A DNA stretch of 64,000 bases from Hexactinellida sp. DTS-2022 (taxonomy: Eukaryota > Porifera > Hexactinellida). The translations under genes and the position numbers were made by a program. The stretch spans positions 496,001 through 560,000 of the forward strand of contig JAPNXP010000004.1 in NCBI GenBank assembly GCA_028753945.1, given 5' to 3'. Under the pieces are notes generated by a model. It had not been told where the DNA came from. It worked only from the letters and a program-made list of their open reading frames with translations, and did no database searches. The stretch's first letter is position 1. Every line of letters begins with the position of its first letter. Of the stretch, positions 43,780 to 53,401 are shown in pieces.

Positions 43780-45335
43780 GACAGGGAGAAGAGCGACTTT
43801 GGAGATATGCGCCCGCGTTTGAAGCTCTGACCTGACTCCTGCTCACGTCATATACAAACACGGCCGCACAGGGAACTGGCGCCTTTGAGTGTTTGGGAAA
43901 TCGTGTCTGAGGGCTGCATTGGGATCCTCGGAATGAGAATTTGGTTTATCGTATTGTCATCACCGATTATTCTCGCCTAGATCAGTCGAGTGGTCTGGAT
44001 CGCAGTGACATCTAGCGAGTGTCATTACAATTTCCGTCTTAGGATTCTGTTAACGAGCAGCATGATGGGGCATTAATCTTCAGCGCAGCACGTGAGCTGG
44101 GATACGTGAGGTGCTGAGGAACTCTGTGGGATCGCCTCAGCTGTTCTGTTTCATCAACAGAGTCGGAAGTTATAAGAACCACATCCTCACCGGACAGCCG
44201 ACTGAGTACCTCGAGGTTCATCTCGTCGATTGCTCTGTTGGTCCCTCCGAGAATTCCACCACTCAATTAGTGTGGTTGCCGTCTCCTCGATCCCGAGTGC
44301 ACGTGTCGCTAAGCATGTAGGCCTCGCTCCGTTCCTAATCTTACCTGCAGAATGAGGTACGGCGGGAAAGCCACAATGTCTGAATTTGTACCAAAGCCTG
44401 CAGTTACGGGCTCCATCCCTCCCCGCCCGAAACAGCCAGTCAGCATACGCTTGCATCTGAGGCAGTGCCGGCTCGCCGCGGCGCAGCAGAGCTCGCACCT
44501 CAGTTAGGAAGCTGACGGAAGCACGTCCCACCCAAATTGCAAAAACTCATTATAAATTTCTCAAGAATATCCACTAAACATATTTATGAATGTTGAAAAT
44601 TCCAATTCGAAATTGAAAACAATATAGTAATAGTATAAGGGTCCAAATTTTAAAATCTGTGTAGTTTCTAACTACAGTAGTGTTCGCCTAATAGCAATAT
44701 TGCTCTATTAGCAAGTTATTTTCTGTCCCCAAGCGAGGATTTAATGTTAGTTTTGTTCCTCTAATAGCAAGTTCGCCTATTAGCAAGCAAATTTCATGCA
44801 AAATGCGACTTGCTATTAGCCGAACACCACTGTACTCTAATAGATGTTTCCTGTAAATATTTTGAAAAACCAAAAAATTATCATGCATTAATTGTTTTGA
44901 TATTTCTACGTTTAACTAACAAAATTAAGCTTATGAAACCATCCAGTTTCTTCAATAAATTCTGAAAATACAATAAAATATGTATTTATATATAAAAATT
45001 GTGGTATTTGTAATCTTGATGTGATTTGTATAACAATCGCACAAAAAGTATCATCTATTGTTAAACGTAAAAAATAAACTTAACGTATTTTCCTTGTGAT
45101 TTTTTGCAAATTAGGCCGGACGTGCGGAAGTCACCGTTAAGCATTAGCAACTTCCCTATAAACGGCTGCATGACATGGGTTGATCCGACTCCTTCATTGC
45201 ATCGCGCACAAAGCGGTCTAAGGCCTCCAAATTACAGTGGTTCTGTATGGGGCTTCATCCCACACCAAGATACTAGATGCCTCCCGAATTCTACTCCGGC
45301 TGCATTTCCATTTGCGAAAATCGTCTTGTTCACAC
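43780..45335 (-). pseudogene. Helitron Pif1-type helicase remnants
   Basis: Minus-strand pieces match Helitron helicase in order. At 45335-45105 there is a Walker-B-like ILVWDEAP, then LEALDRFVRDAMKESDQP and GKLLMLNGDFR. At 44531-44187 there is MQAYADWLFRAGRDG and TLIEWW. At 44266-44039 there is TNRAIDEMNLEVLSRLSGED and TSDSVDETEQ. Beyond that is IPRIPMQPSDT and a QGQSFKR-like tail. Frames shift between pieces and a pogo-like MITE (44675-44832) interrupts. The replication-initiator (Rep) half is not seen. Confidence 0.75.
44675..44832. mobile_element. Pogo/Tigger-like MITE, 158 bp
   Basis: Ends CAGTAGTGTTCGCCTAATAG and (complement) CAGTGGTGTTCGGCTAATAG, flanked by TA (44673-44674, 44833-44834). 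Confidence 0.85.
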
Positions 45336-45596
45336 TAAAGAGAGCCTAATAAAATAAAGATATCTTCAAATAACAAAGTTAATGATCTGAAAAACAAATG
45401 CAAATTTAAATGGGATCCAATCAAAATAATTTGTTAAAATTACCTAAGTCTAGGACAGGGTCAAAAAGATACAAAAAAGCATCTGATTTTCGTTGCATGA
45501 ACATTGCAGAAACTTGGAGTGCACATCAACACTGCTCATTGGATCACATGTGGTCTGCTGGCAGTCGAATGGTATTAATTTTCTGCAAAATATAGT
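45336..45596. other. No gene seen; flank before duplicated mucin promoter
   Basis: Short frame at 45410-45595 has no recognisable domain. From about 45597 the sequence becomes colinear with 20594 onward. Confidence 0.4.
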
Positions 45597-45808
45597 TGTT
45601 AGACTGTTGACTACCTGTCACTCGAGTTCCTGATTTTCCTTTACTAAGTGCCTGTTTGTAATATAAAAATGTTTCAAAGACAATACAGAATCCGTATATT
45701 AGCCAATATATATATAATCTGCAGGTGACTATGTGGTAATGCTATAAGCCTTTAATTCACTCCCATGTTATTAAGAGCAGAGTTGCTCGGTAAAAACATT
45801 TTAGGAAA
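45597..45808 (+). promoter_or_regulatory. Duplicated mucin-gene promoter region
   Basis: Colinear with 20594-20798 ('gtcactcgag', 'acaatacagaatccgtatat', 'gtggtaatgctataagcc', 'gttgctcggta'). Conservation of upstream sequence argues for DNA-level duplication rather than retroposition. Confidence 0.7.
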
Positions 45809-46395
45809 ATGAAAATATTCAGTATCGCAATCTACGTACTTGTTTTCTCGATTTGTTCGGATGGACATAATGCTACCTCTCCCACTTCTGCCACTAATAC
45901 CACCCCTCCCACTTCTGCCACTAATACCACCTCTCCCATTTCTGCTACTAATACCACCCCTCCCACTTCTGCCACTAATACCACCTCTCCCACTTCTGCG
46001 ACTAATATCACCTCTCCCACTTCTGCGACTAATATCACCTCTTCCATTTCTGCTACTAATACCTCCTCTCCCACTCCCGCCACTAATACCACCTCCCCAC
46101 TAGTGCCACTGATGCCACCTCTTCGGCCGTGCGGCCTCCGCGGTTTACAATGAAATACCTAGCTCTGATGATAACAATAGCTGTATTTGTGGGGATCTGT
46201 CTCGTGTTATGCTCCGCTCTGGCCTGTTGGTCCCGTACCGGGCCACGCAGGGTGCACAAGGCGAATGTCCTAGCAAACTACCCAGATGAGGTCAGCAATA
46301 GCACCAGGAGGATTAAACACCAACGGATATCGCAGGGTCCCGTCACTGAGAGCATTGAGCTGGCCTCGAAAGGGTCCCGAATGGACCAGTTTTAA
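45809..46395 (+). pseudogene. Contracted mucin-like gene copy 2
   Basis: The signal peptide is nearly identical to copy 1 (the first of the two ATGs is changed to AGG). It runs straight into about nine 9-residue repeats, without the intron or unique N-terminal region. The join lies at 'aatg', compatible with recombination between exon 1 and a repeat. Near 46095 one base is missing relative to copy 1 (acctcccc against acctctccc), shifting the frame before the transmembrane segment. That segment and the tail ending DQF remain intact in the other frame (46129-46395). Either a pseudogene or an assembly error in a C run. Confidence 0.9.
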
Positions 46396-46547
46396 AGAGA
46401 AAGAGAAAAGTTGTTTAAATGTAGCCCTTTGGCAAATTGCTCTTACTAAAATTTTGAACAAATCATTATTCATAGAACCTCAAGTGATTAATATATAAAA
46501 TAAATTGAAAATCTATTATAATTGGCCACATTTCTGATCCCCTGGAG

Positions 46548-47067
46548 CAGTGGTTCCCAACCTTTTCCAAAGATTTCAGTATATTACCCCTAACCTATAT
46601 TTTTGCTATAATTCCCCCCAGCACTACAATGTATAATTTTGGTATTGAAATAACTGAAAAACTAAGTGAAATATAAATAATACTGTCAATATTATCAATA
46701 CTAGGTATTTTTAATTATTCAGTGATTAAATCATTCAGTGAGACAGAGTAATCCAGAAAATTTAATTAATATATCTAAGTATACCTATGTGGAATTCCTC
46801 CCCGAAGATGGCCAAATTCAAGGGCGCCCGCAGGCATACGCACTATACGCACGTGCGTATAGTAAATTTTAACTGTTAATTATTTTTAACACTCTTTTGT
46901 GATAAGATTTTTTAAAATTAGTGATAAGACTCATGAGTTCGGAAATTGGATACAGAAACTGCCTGAAATTTTTTTTGTGCGTACATCATCTTTTAACCTG
47001 CGGGCGCCCCTGGCCAAATTCCTCCCCAGGAAGTAATTCCTCCCAGGTTGCAGGTTGGGAACCACTG
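46548..47067. mobile_element. hAT-type MITE in mucin copy 2 flank
   Basis: 520 bp with ends CAGTGGTTCCCAACCT (right end a perfect complement). Perfect 8-bp duplications CCCTGGAG (46540-46547 and 47068-47075). Copies at 26265 and 33530 show the empty site 'tccctggagggtt'. Confidence 0.95.
46819..47012. mobile_element. Second hAT-type MITE nested inside 46548-47067
   Basis: 194 bp with ends CAAGGGCGCCCGCAGG and (complement) CAGGGGCGCCCGCAGG. Perfect 8-bp duplications GCCAAATT (46811-46818 and 47013-47020). Confidence 0.95.
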
Positions 47068-47075
47068 CCCTGGAG

Positions 47076-47793
47076 GGTTTTCGCAGTTTCGCTAATTTAT
47101 AAGTTATAGAGTCAACTACCTAGCAATCTGTTTGAATCATATCCCTGTACAGGGCTCCAATTTTCCCCTATACATTAGCCAAAATCCCTGTACACCTCCC
47201 AAAATGTTTTCCCGCACGCTGCGCTCGCTCGTCCGGAATTACTAATAGACATGACATATCAAATTATCACTTTGAAAAGGAGAAAGTATTTATTTATAGT
47301 ATACTGTACAGGATTCCCTGTACGCTTGAATAAATATATAAACCAAGAGTTAAGAGTTAATACTTGTCAATCCATTTAAGTCATATCCCTGTACGAGGCT
47401 CAAATATGTCTAGTACATTGGCCAAGCTCCCTGGACACCCCCAAATCATTTTCTCGTTTGCAGCGCTAGCTCGTTAGGAATTAAGTTTACACTTGTACTG
47501 AAACGAATTAAACTAACCAAAGCATGTTTTATGTGTGTCAAGATATACATACGATCAAGTTATATTTCTTAATTTCTTATTAAGCTTGACATATATTAAA
47601 ATAATCACTCAGGAATCTATGTACGGTTGACAATAATGGATTTTTAGTCATCTAGTAGTTACACCTTATGGAATATTCCTAGTTATTTTGGAAATTTTGG
47701 TTCTAACTACTATTCAACTGTTTTGCAAACCCAAAAAAACCATAACTGATTTCTAAATGTTTAGGCAGCATACTCCAAGTACATAATAATAAT
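47076..47793. repeat. Duplicated flank between mucin copy 2 and TRAF copy 3
   Basis: Colinear with 33540-33710 and then 35850-36390: 'agagtcaactacc', 'atatccctgtacagg', 'cgctgcgctcgctcgtcc', 'catccctgtacgaggctc'-type tracts. No gene. Confidence 0.7.
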
Positions 47794-48857
47794 TCAATCG
47801 ATAGGGTAATAGATCATGTCAGTAATATGATTCTTATTCGATTTACTAGGATGCGCATCTAGTTGTACCATGATTTTAATTTTAATAGTATCACCTTTAG
47901 AAAATTCATCCTTCAATAATGTTTGATGTGTAGCTAGATTGGAATAACCCCGAGGACTGCTGTTACTTGAGTATCTTTGAAAAGAATCTTGGTTGTCTGT
48001 TGTAATTGTAAAGGTATTTGTAATAGAAGTAGCTTCATTTATTTGATTCATTAATGTAAATGAGATTCTACCTCTAATGGGCCATACTAGTTTATCATCA
48101 AACTGTCCTCTAACGATTTGGATAAAGATTCCGAGATTTTCTTTATCATCATTCCTCGGATAAATTGTAACCTGGAAACGATACAGACCTACGTAAAATT
48201 CTCTGTTTTTTTATAACTTCGAGTGATTTTCATTTTCTCCCTCACGTCAGAAATTTCGCAAATGATTCCCCCAAATGTATGTTTCATTTCTTTCTCTACA
48301 AGTTGTAATTTTGAATTCAAAGTTTGAAAATCTGATTGAAGATTATCATCCTTATTTTTGATATGCTTCTCTATCATCTTTAGATGACTGGTTTGGCTCT
48401 CGCTTTCGTGGTGTTCCATGTGTTTTCGTTTGGTAACCACCTCACAACCATATATCTTGAAACTACAAGCTACATCTATATCAGGACAATTCGGGTATTT
48501 ATCTAAGAAACGCTGACATTGGTTCTTATGATCAATAATGTTAGTCAATGAGTCACTCCAGCCACAGTCTTTATCCTTAAAAGGACAACTAACCTTCAAG
48601 CTGTCAGTTATAGCAATGCTAGTAGATACTGAGGGTTCACCAGATTCACTGGGTTCTAGACATGACCTACATTTGAGTTTGCTCTCCACAGAGATTGGGT
48701 CTCTCAGAATACCACTACATGCTGTACAGAGTATGAAATTCTTTTCTAGATTGGAAAGCTCTCGATCCAACAGTCCCAATTTATAACCTCCATACATTCC
48801 ATTGCGAGTATTAGTAACTAATATTATGTCCATAGCAGATTGACTATCCGTAGCCAT
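47794..48857 (-). pseudogene. TRAF copy 3, frameshifted
   Basis: Very close to copy 1. The frame is open from the ATG at 48857 through the CxxC pairs, TRAF zinc finger and coiled coil (with an in-frame deletion in the coiled coil) to a frameshift near 48205. MATH sequence continues in other frames to 47794. An upstream in-frame ATG exists at 48869. It lies convergent to mucin copy 2. A short homopolymer error could in principle explain the shift, but I see it as a decayed copy. Confidence 0.85.
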
Positions 48858-48889
48858 TGAACTAAACACGTTATAATTATATTTTTATT

Positions 48890-49340
48890 TGAGAATGATG
48901 TCTTGATGATTAAACAATCTAATTATCTGTTTTTATACAAAAGTGGTTTGGACTAACTATACTCAGTGCATCTGCATACATACAAGCAAGCCAGTTAAAT
49001 TGGGCTGCTGAGTTGTGAATAAGAATTATAATCACAGAAAATCTCTGTTCGTAAACATTCCAAGTATTGTCTGCATATTATGGGAAAGAATTGAATCAAG
49101 TAAAGATTTATTGTACATATGTAGGTTTCAATAGAATATTGTGAGGCTGTATTTCTTAGGAAAATTTATTTTTCATTTTACTAATTAATTGGCTTGATTA
49201 ATTAGAAGTGATGATTTTTACGAAGAGAAGTCCTGTCATTAGTCAAATGGATCCTGATTACAAAAGTAACATACAAACACTTTTGTAAATAATATAACTA
49301 TACTATTTAGCTGTCTACTGTGAGAAGATTATTGTTCAAA
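48890..49340 (-). promoter_or_regulatory. TRAF-upstream module, copy 3
   Basis: Same order of tracts as 37480-37935. It carries the empty site for the hAT element of copy 1 ('gtgagaagattattgttcaa'). Confidence 0.55.
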
Positions 49341-49499
49341 AAGCATCTAAACTAATGAAGTAATTAATATAACTGATTTGGCTTAATTGAATCAGTGTTA
49401 ATCAGCTCAAACCTTTGTTTACTCGGGTCTAAATTTGGTATCTGGTCAAACTATGGATTATTAATTGGGTCATATTTCTCTTAATTAGTCAATTAAATT

Positions 49500-50060
49500 T
49501 AGTGTGTTTTTTCACTAAGAACTTAAGATCTATCTTAGTGCTTAAGTCTTAAGTTCAATCTTAAGTCGTATTCACTAAGATTTAAGTTCGATCTTAAGAC
49601 CGATCTTAAGACCGAACTTTAAGCAACTTAGAGAGGTGTCTTAAGTATTGTATTGATTAGATTTTCTCTAATTACTTCATAAACGTTGTTCAAACTTACT
49701 TCTATCGAACATTTAATCTACCTTTGATTGTTATTTGATAGAAGCTATATCTTACAGGAGTGGGAAATCATTCTTCTTTGTTCCTAATAATTTGAAATTA
49801 ATTGCCTCTACTGTTGCTCAAACAGAAAAATTAAGAAATATATATTTTACTAGATCAATAATAAATAAACACACTATAACTAAATTATACATTAGTTTTA
49901 GTAATTAATAAGGATAATGCTCTATTCTAATCATACTGTATTTTTACCTTAACGTTATTTTTAAGGTCGGTCTTACGATCGATCTTAAGACTTAAGATTG
50001 ATCTTAGTACTTAAGATTCATCTTAGTACTTAAGATCTTAGTGAATACGGGCTCAGCAGG
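49500..50060. mobile_element. Inverted-repeat element with 'cttaagatc' repeats
   Basis: 'cactaagaacttaagatc' at the left and the complement-type 'acttaagatcttagtgaata' at the right, with many internal 'gatcttaag' repeats in both orientations near each end. About 560 bp, non-coding. Superfamily not assigned. Confidence 0.6.
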
Positions 50061-51807
50061 TTTTCATTGCAAAACGAGACTAACTAGTTACGAGGATAAC
50101 AAAGCGCTCTATAATTTCTATCGACGAGTTATTAATAGCATCTGCCATGTCCATCAGCTCTTCAAATGATTCAGTGACCTCTGGGTAGACATTCCAGGTT
50201 GGCCATGCAGTCTTCTTTCCTATACCTGCAAATGGAGACACAGTGTCACAGCCTTTAAGTGCGTGGAACATTGTAAGGGTTGCACTTGCAGACTTCCTTG
50301 GGCCAACGGTTGCAGCTACATCATGGATTGCTATGAATCTGAAATCTATACCAGTACCAAACGCTACCCACAGTTTATCGGGATTTATGCTGTTTAGTGT
50401 AGCTATTGCCAAGACCACGACATCAGTATCAACTGTACAGACCAACAGTCTATTGTGTCCCTTTTTGACAGCATCTGCCACCTGCAAAAACAGACGCGTA
50501 TCGGCTTCCTCTTGTGAGCATAGCACCAGTACTGATAAATCAGCTTGTTCCAAAGAACAAAGCACATTATGTCCATCGGTTGTATACACTTCCTTTCCAA
50601 CTCTATGTATAAGAGCTACCTTGTGAGACAGGAAGCTGAACAGTTTTGTTTTGTTTTCATCCAAGCGTCAGAAATCTTTCCAGTTCTTTGGCATCACTGC
50701 AGTAGGAACTACTCGTATACGTATACCTTTGCCCCTATTTTGTCTGAGAGTACCATTAAGGCTATCTGGTTGATAAACATCCCAAACAATGTCAACATGC
50801 ATTGTATTCTCAAGTTGTGCTGACACATATGGGCACAAAGACTTGCTCTGCATACTCCAAAAAGGTCTTGCTGTTCCGGGATTCAACATATGAACCACGG
50901 CGGCACCATCCAAAATATCGCATCAACGACAGGGGATTCTTCCGATGCTGTTGTCTCTGCTTCGAGGCAAGGAATTAGATCGGCCTTTGTACCATACCGA
51001 AGTTTGCCACCCAGTTGCAGAGACAGAGATGGTTGGCAAGCATGGTTTTCGTGACAGAAGAACTGGTCCACATACCCGTCTCTTAACTGACAAGCCAGAT
51101 ATAACCGGGAGAATAAATTGCAGTAACCTTTTACTGATTGCAGCTCTAGCTTTCCTTTCGAAGGAACTTTGACTACAGGACGGCTGAAAAGTGGTAGCTT
51201 GTTCTTAGGCAATGTATCTGTAACAGGCTTTGCACACTTGGACAGCCTTTCATCAACAAACTTGTTGTGTGGATCTTGACCAATGGTTTCCACTTTTCTG
51301 ACAGTTTCAGCAACTGAATCGTTATGGTATATTTGATGTCTAGAACCAGAAGCAGAAGTTCATCGCTTTCCTACAGGAAGGGGTTTCCTAATCTCTTGAG
51401 TCACAGCTGTTAGCGATTGGACGTCTTTAAGAAAGGCAGACTGCACTTCAGGTTGTTGTTCATGGTGATGATGGAGGTTTTGTTTCACTCTTCGTCCGCC
51501 AACCACCTGACCGTATTCAAATTCTGAAATCAATCGTGCAACTTCAGGGTCTGCCAATGTCCAGCGCTTCAGTACTGCGGGATTGTCTATCAGCCCAACT
51601 GCCCCTCCTGATCCTTTGACCAAACTGTTATTCTGCTCGTGATATTGGTCAATGGTAGGCAGAGTTGCCAACCCTCCCGATTTGGTGGGATTCTCCCGAT
51701 TTTTTTCATTTTTTTCTCCCATCCTGCCGACCTCCCGCCAAACTTTTCAAATTCCCGCTTTTTTGGAAATTGTTTCTATTATTATTTTATGATATACTTG
51801 CCGAAAA

Positions 51808-51824
51808 GCCGCCCTCCGGGCGGC
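51808..51824. repeat. Perfect GC hairpin followed by T5
   Basis: GCCGCCC-tcc-GGGCGGC preceded by AAAA and followed by GTTTTT. It resembles a bacterial intrinsic terminator, but in this setting it is more probably a transposon end. Confidence 0.6.
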
Positions 51825-52045
51825 GTTTTTCTGCTAGTTTACTACGCTTTACTACGCTTTGTATTTGGTGGTAAGTTTCATTTTCACGTTTTATTCGCTT
51901 TCTCGCTGTATTGGGCGTTTGTTTACAATCGTTGCCAACACGCGAACGTTTTTTAAGTGACATACGTAATAGTTGAATAACAGGTTTGGATTTTGTATGT
52001 AAATTATGACTGAAGTTGGCAAAATATGTCAACCCAATCTATATA

Positions 52046-52237
52046 TAGTCAGGTTCTTTTATTATGAACATTTAATGGACCAAAAATGTGTTCATAATAG
52101 AGAAACTTCATAATAAGCGAACTCAACTTAATACAACCCTATGTAAGTTGTTAAATTGGGACCATAAGGCTTGTTCATAATTAAAAATCTTCACATTAAG
52201 CAGACGAAATCTTGTTCATAATAAGCAGACCTGACTG
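52046..52237. mobile_element. Pogo/Tigger-like MITE, 192 bp
   Basis: Ends TAGTCAGGTTCTTTTATTAT and (complement) CAGTCAGGTCTGCTTATTAT, flanked by TA. Full-length relative of 5004-5200. Confidence 0.8.
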
Positions 52238-52329
52238 TATAGCAATAGGTATGAGACTATGACTATTAAATTGTCCAACAACACAAATGTAAGGTTGAAT
52301 TTTATTGGTCTATATGTATATTCAATTGT

Positions 52330-52705
52330 TGTTTATATTATGGGAAATCATAATGGAATACTAACACAAATAACTGATTGGGTAAATTAATTTACTCTCG
52401 CCCAATTAAATTACTGTCTCAGTTAAGGCATTCGATAATGCACACTTAACAATTGATAGAGACATAAAAATCCTTTTATACTATTTGAATGCTCGATGCT
52501 AATCCATACTGGGACAACCCTCGAATTTAATTGGTTAAAGGTTTTGTCACCTTGGGGATGGGAAGATGTGAATATTTTTCTTAAAAATTCCTTATCTGGA
52601 GTGGTGAGATACTTCCTAGATAATATGCAAAATTTGGTACAGATCGGTTCAGATATCTCAGAGGAGATGTGAGGGCAGACAGACAGACAGACATTGTCTT
52701 TTATA
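52330..52705 (-). repeat. Helitron-related 5' sequence (reverse orientation)
   Basis: Its reverse complement starts 'tatatatataaaagac' and contains 'cacatctcctctgaga' and 'accaaattttgcatat', as at 28211-28320. The farther part ('gacagtaatttaatt', 'caatcagttatttgtgtt') recurs at 62930-63135. Confidence 0.65.
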
Positions 52706-52711
52706 TATATA

Positions 52712-52786
52712 CGAGCCCTTCGGTCTCGGTCGCTTTGCGACAGATCGGTGCTACGCACCTCAAGTTAACGGCCGCTATGCGGCCTT
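52712..52786. repeat. 75-bp four-hairpin repeat, copy C
   Basis: Best-preserved copy: GTCGC-ttt-GCGAC, GGTGC-tac-GCACC, GGCCGC-tat-GCGGCC after CGAGCCC-ttc. A further perfect hairpin (ctttctaccat / atggtagaaag) follows at 52797-52822. Confidence 0.85.
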
Positions 52787-52839
52787 ACTCCTCACACTTT
52801 CTACCATGGAAATGGTAGAAAGGGACGTTATGATTTTGA

Positions 52840-53330
52840 ATTTTCATTAATTTGTTTACCTATCTGTGTAAACAACAACAACAACAACAACAAATACTCA
52901 TATTAGAATTTTATAAATGCGAAAATCGTGTTCAGCATACTTGTTTACCTATAATACCCGTTGAAAGCTAACTTCTAGGTTGATTTTGAATTTCATTAAT
53001 TTGTTTACTTATTTGTGTAAACAACAACAACAAATATTCATATTATAAATTTATAAATGCGAAATTCGTGTTTAGCATACTTGTTTACCTATAATACCCG
53101 TTGAAAGCTAACTTCTAGGTTGATTTTGAATTTTCATACTAAATTTGTTTACCTATTTTGTGTAAACAACAACAATAAATATTCATATCATAAATTTGTA
53201 AATGCGAAATTCGTGTTCAGCATACTTGTTTACCTATTATAACATTTGTTTACCAATTATAACATTTGAAAGTTAGTTTATATCTCATATATAAATGCGG
53301 TTTCTATTCCCCCATCACTGTAATACAATC
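52840..53330. repeat. Tandem repeat, about 128-bp unit, three copies
   Basis: Each unit contains 'aatttgtttacctat', 'gtgtaaacaacaacaacaa', 'gcgaaa.tcgtgttcagcata' and 'acccgttgaaagctaacttc'. Single units occur near 19040, 34480 and 55380. Confidence 0.85.
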
Positions 53331-53339
53331 CGGACAAAC

Positions 53340-53350
53340 AAACAAACAAA

Positions 53351-53401
<51 letters not shown>
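53340..53401. repeat. (CAAA)n/(CA)n microsatellite
   Basis: 'caatccggacaaacaaacaa' grading into a CA dinucleotide run. The same 'caatccggacaaac' tail occurs at 19348 and 55522, so it is the 3' tail of the same repeat family. Confidence 0.9.

Noticed and set aside
44039..44531. Host gene of unknown function (two minus-strand ORFs)
   Set aside because: Motif order (AYADWL, TLIEWW, TNRAIDEMN, SDSVDE, IPRIP) matches Helitron helicase, so it is a transposon remnant.
51787..52032. Basic 81-aa minus-strand ORF as a gene
   Set aside because: Sits in the patchwork inside a hAT-type element and partly reads the GC hairpin; at most a transposon remnant.
52797..52822. tRNA or small RNA gene near the hairpin cluster
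   Set aside because: Stem-loops lack tRNA arms, A/B boxes or a cloverleaf; reported only as a structured repeat.
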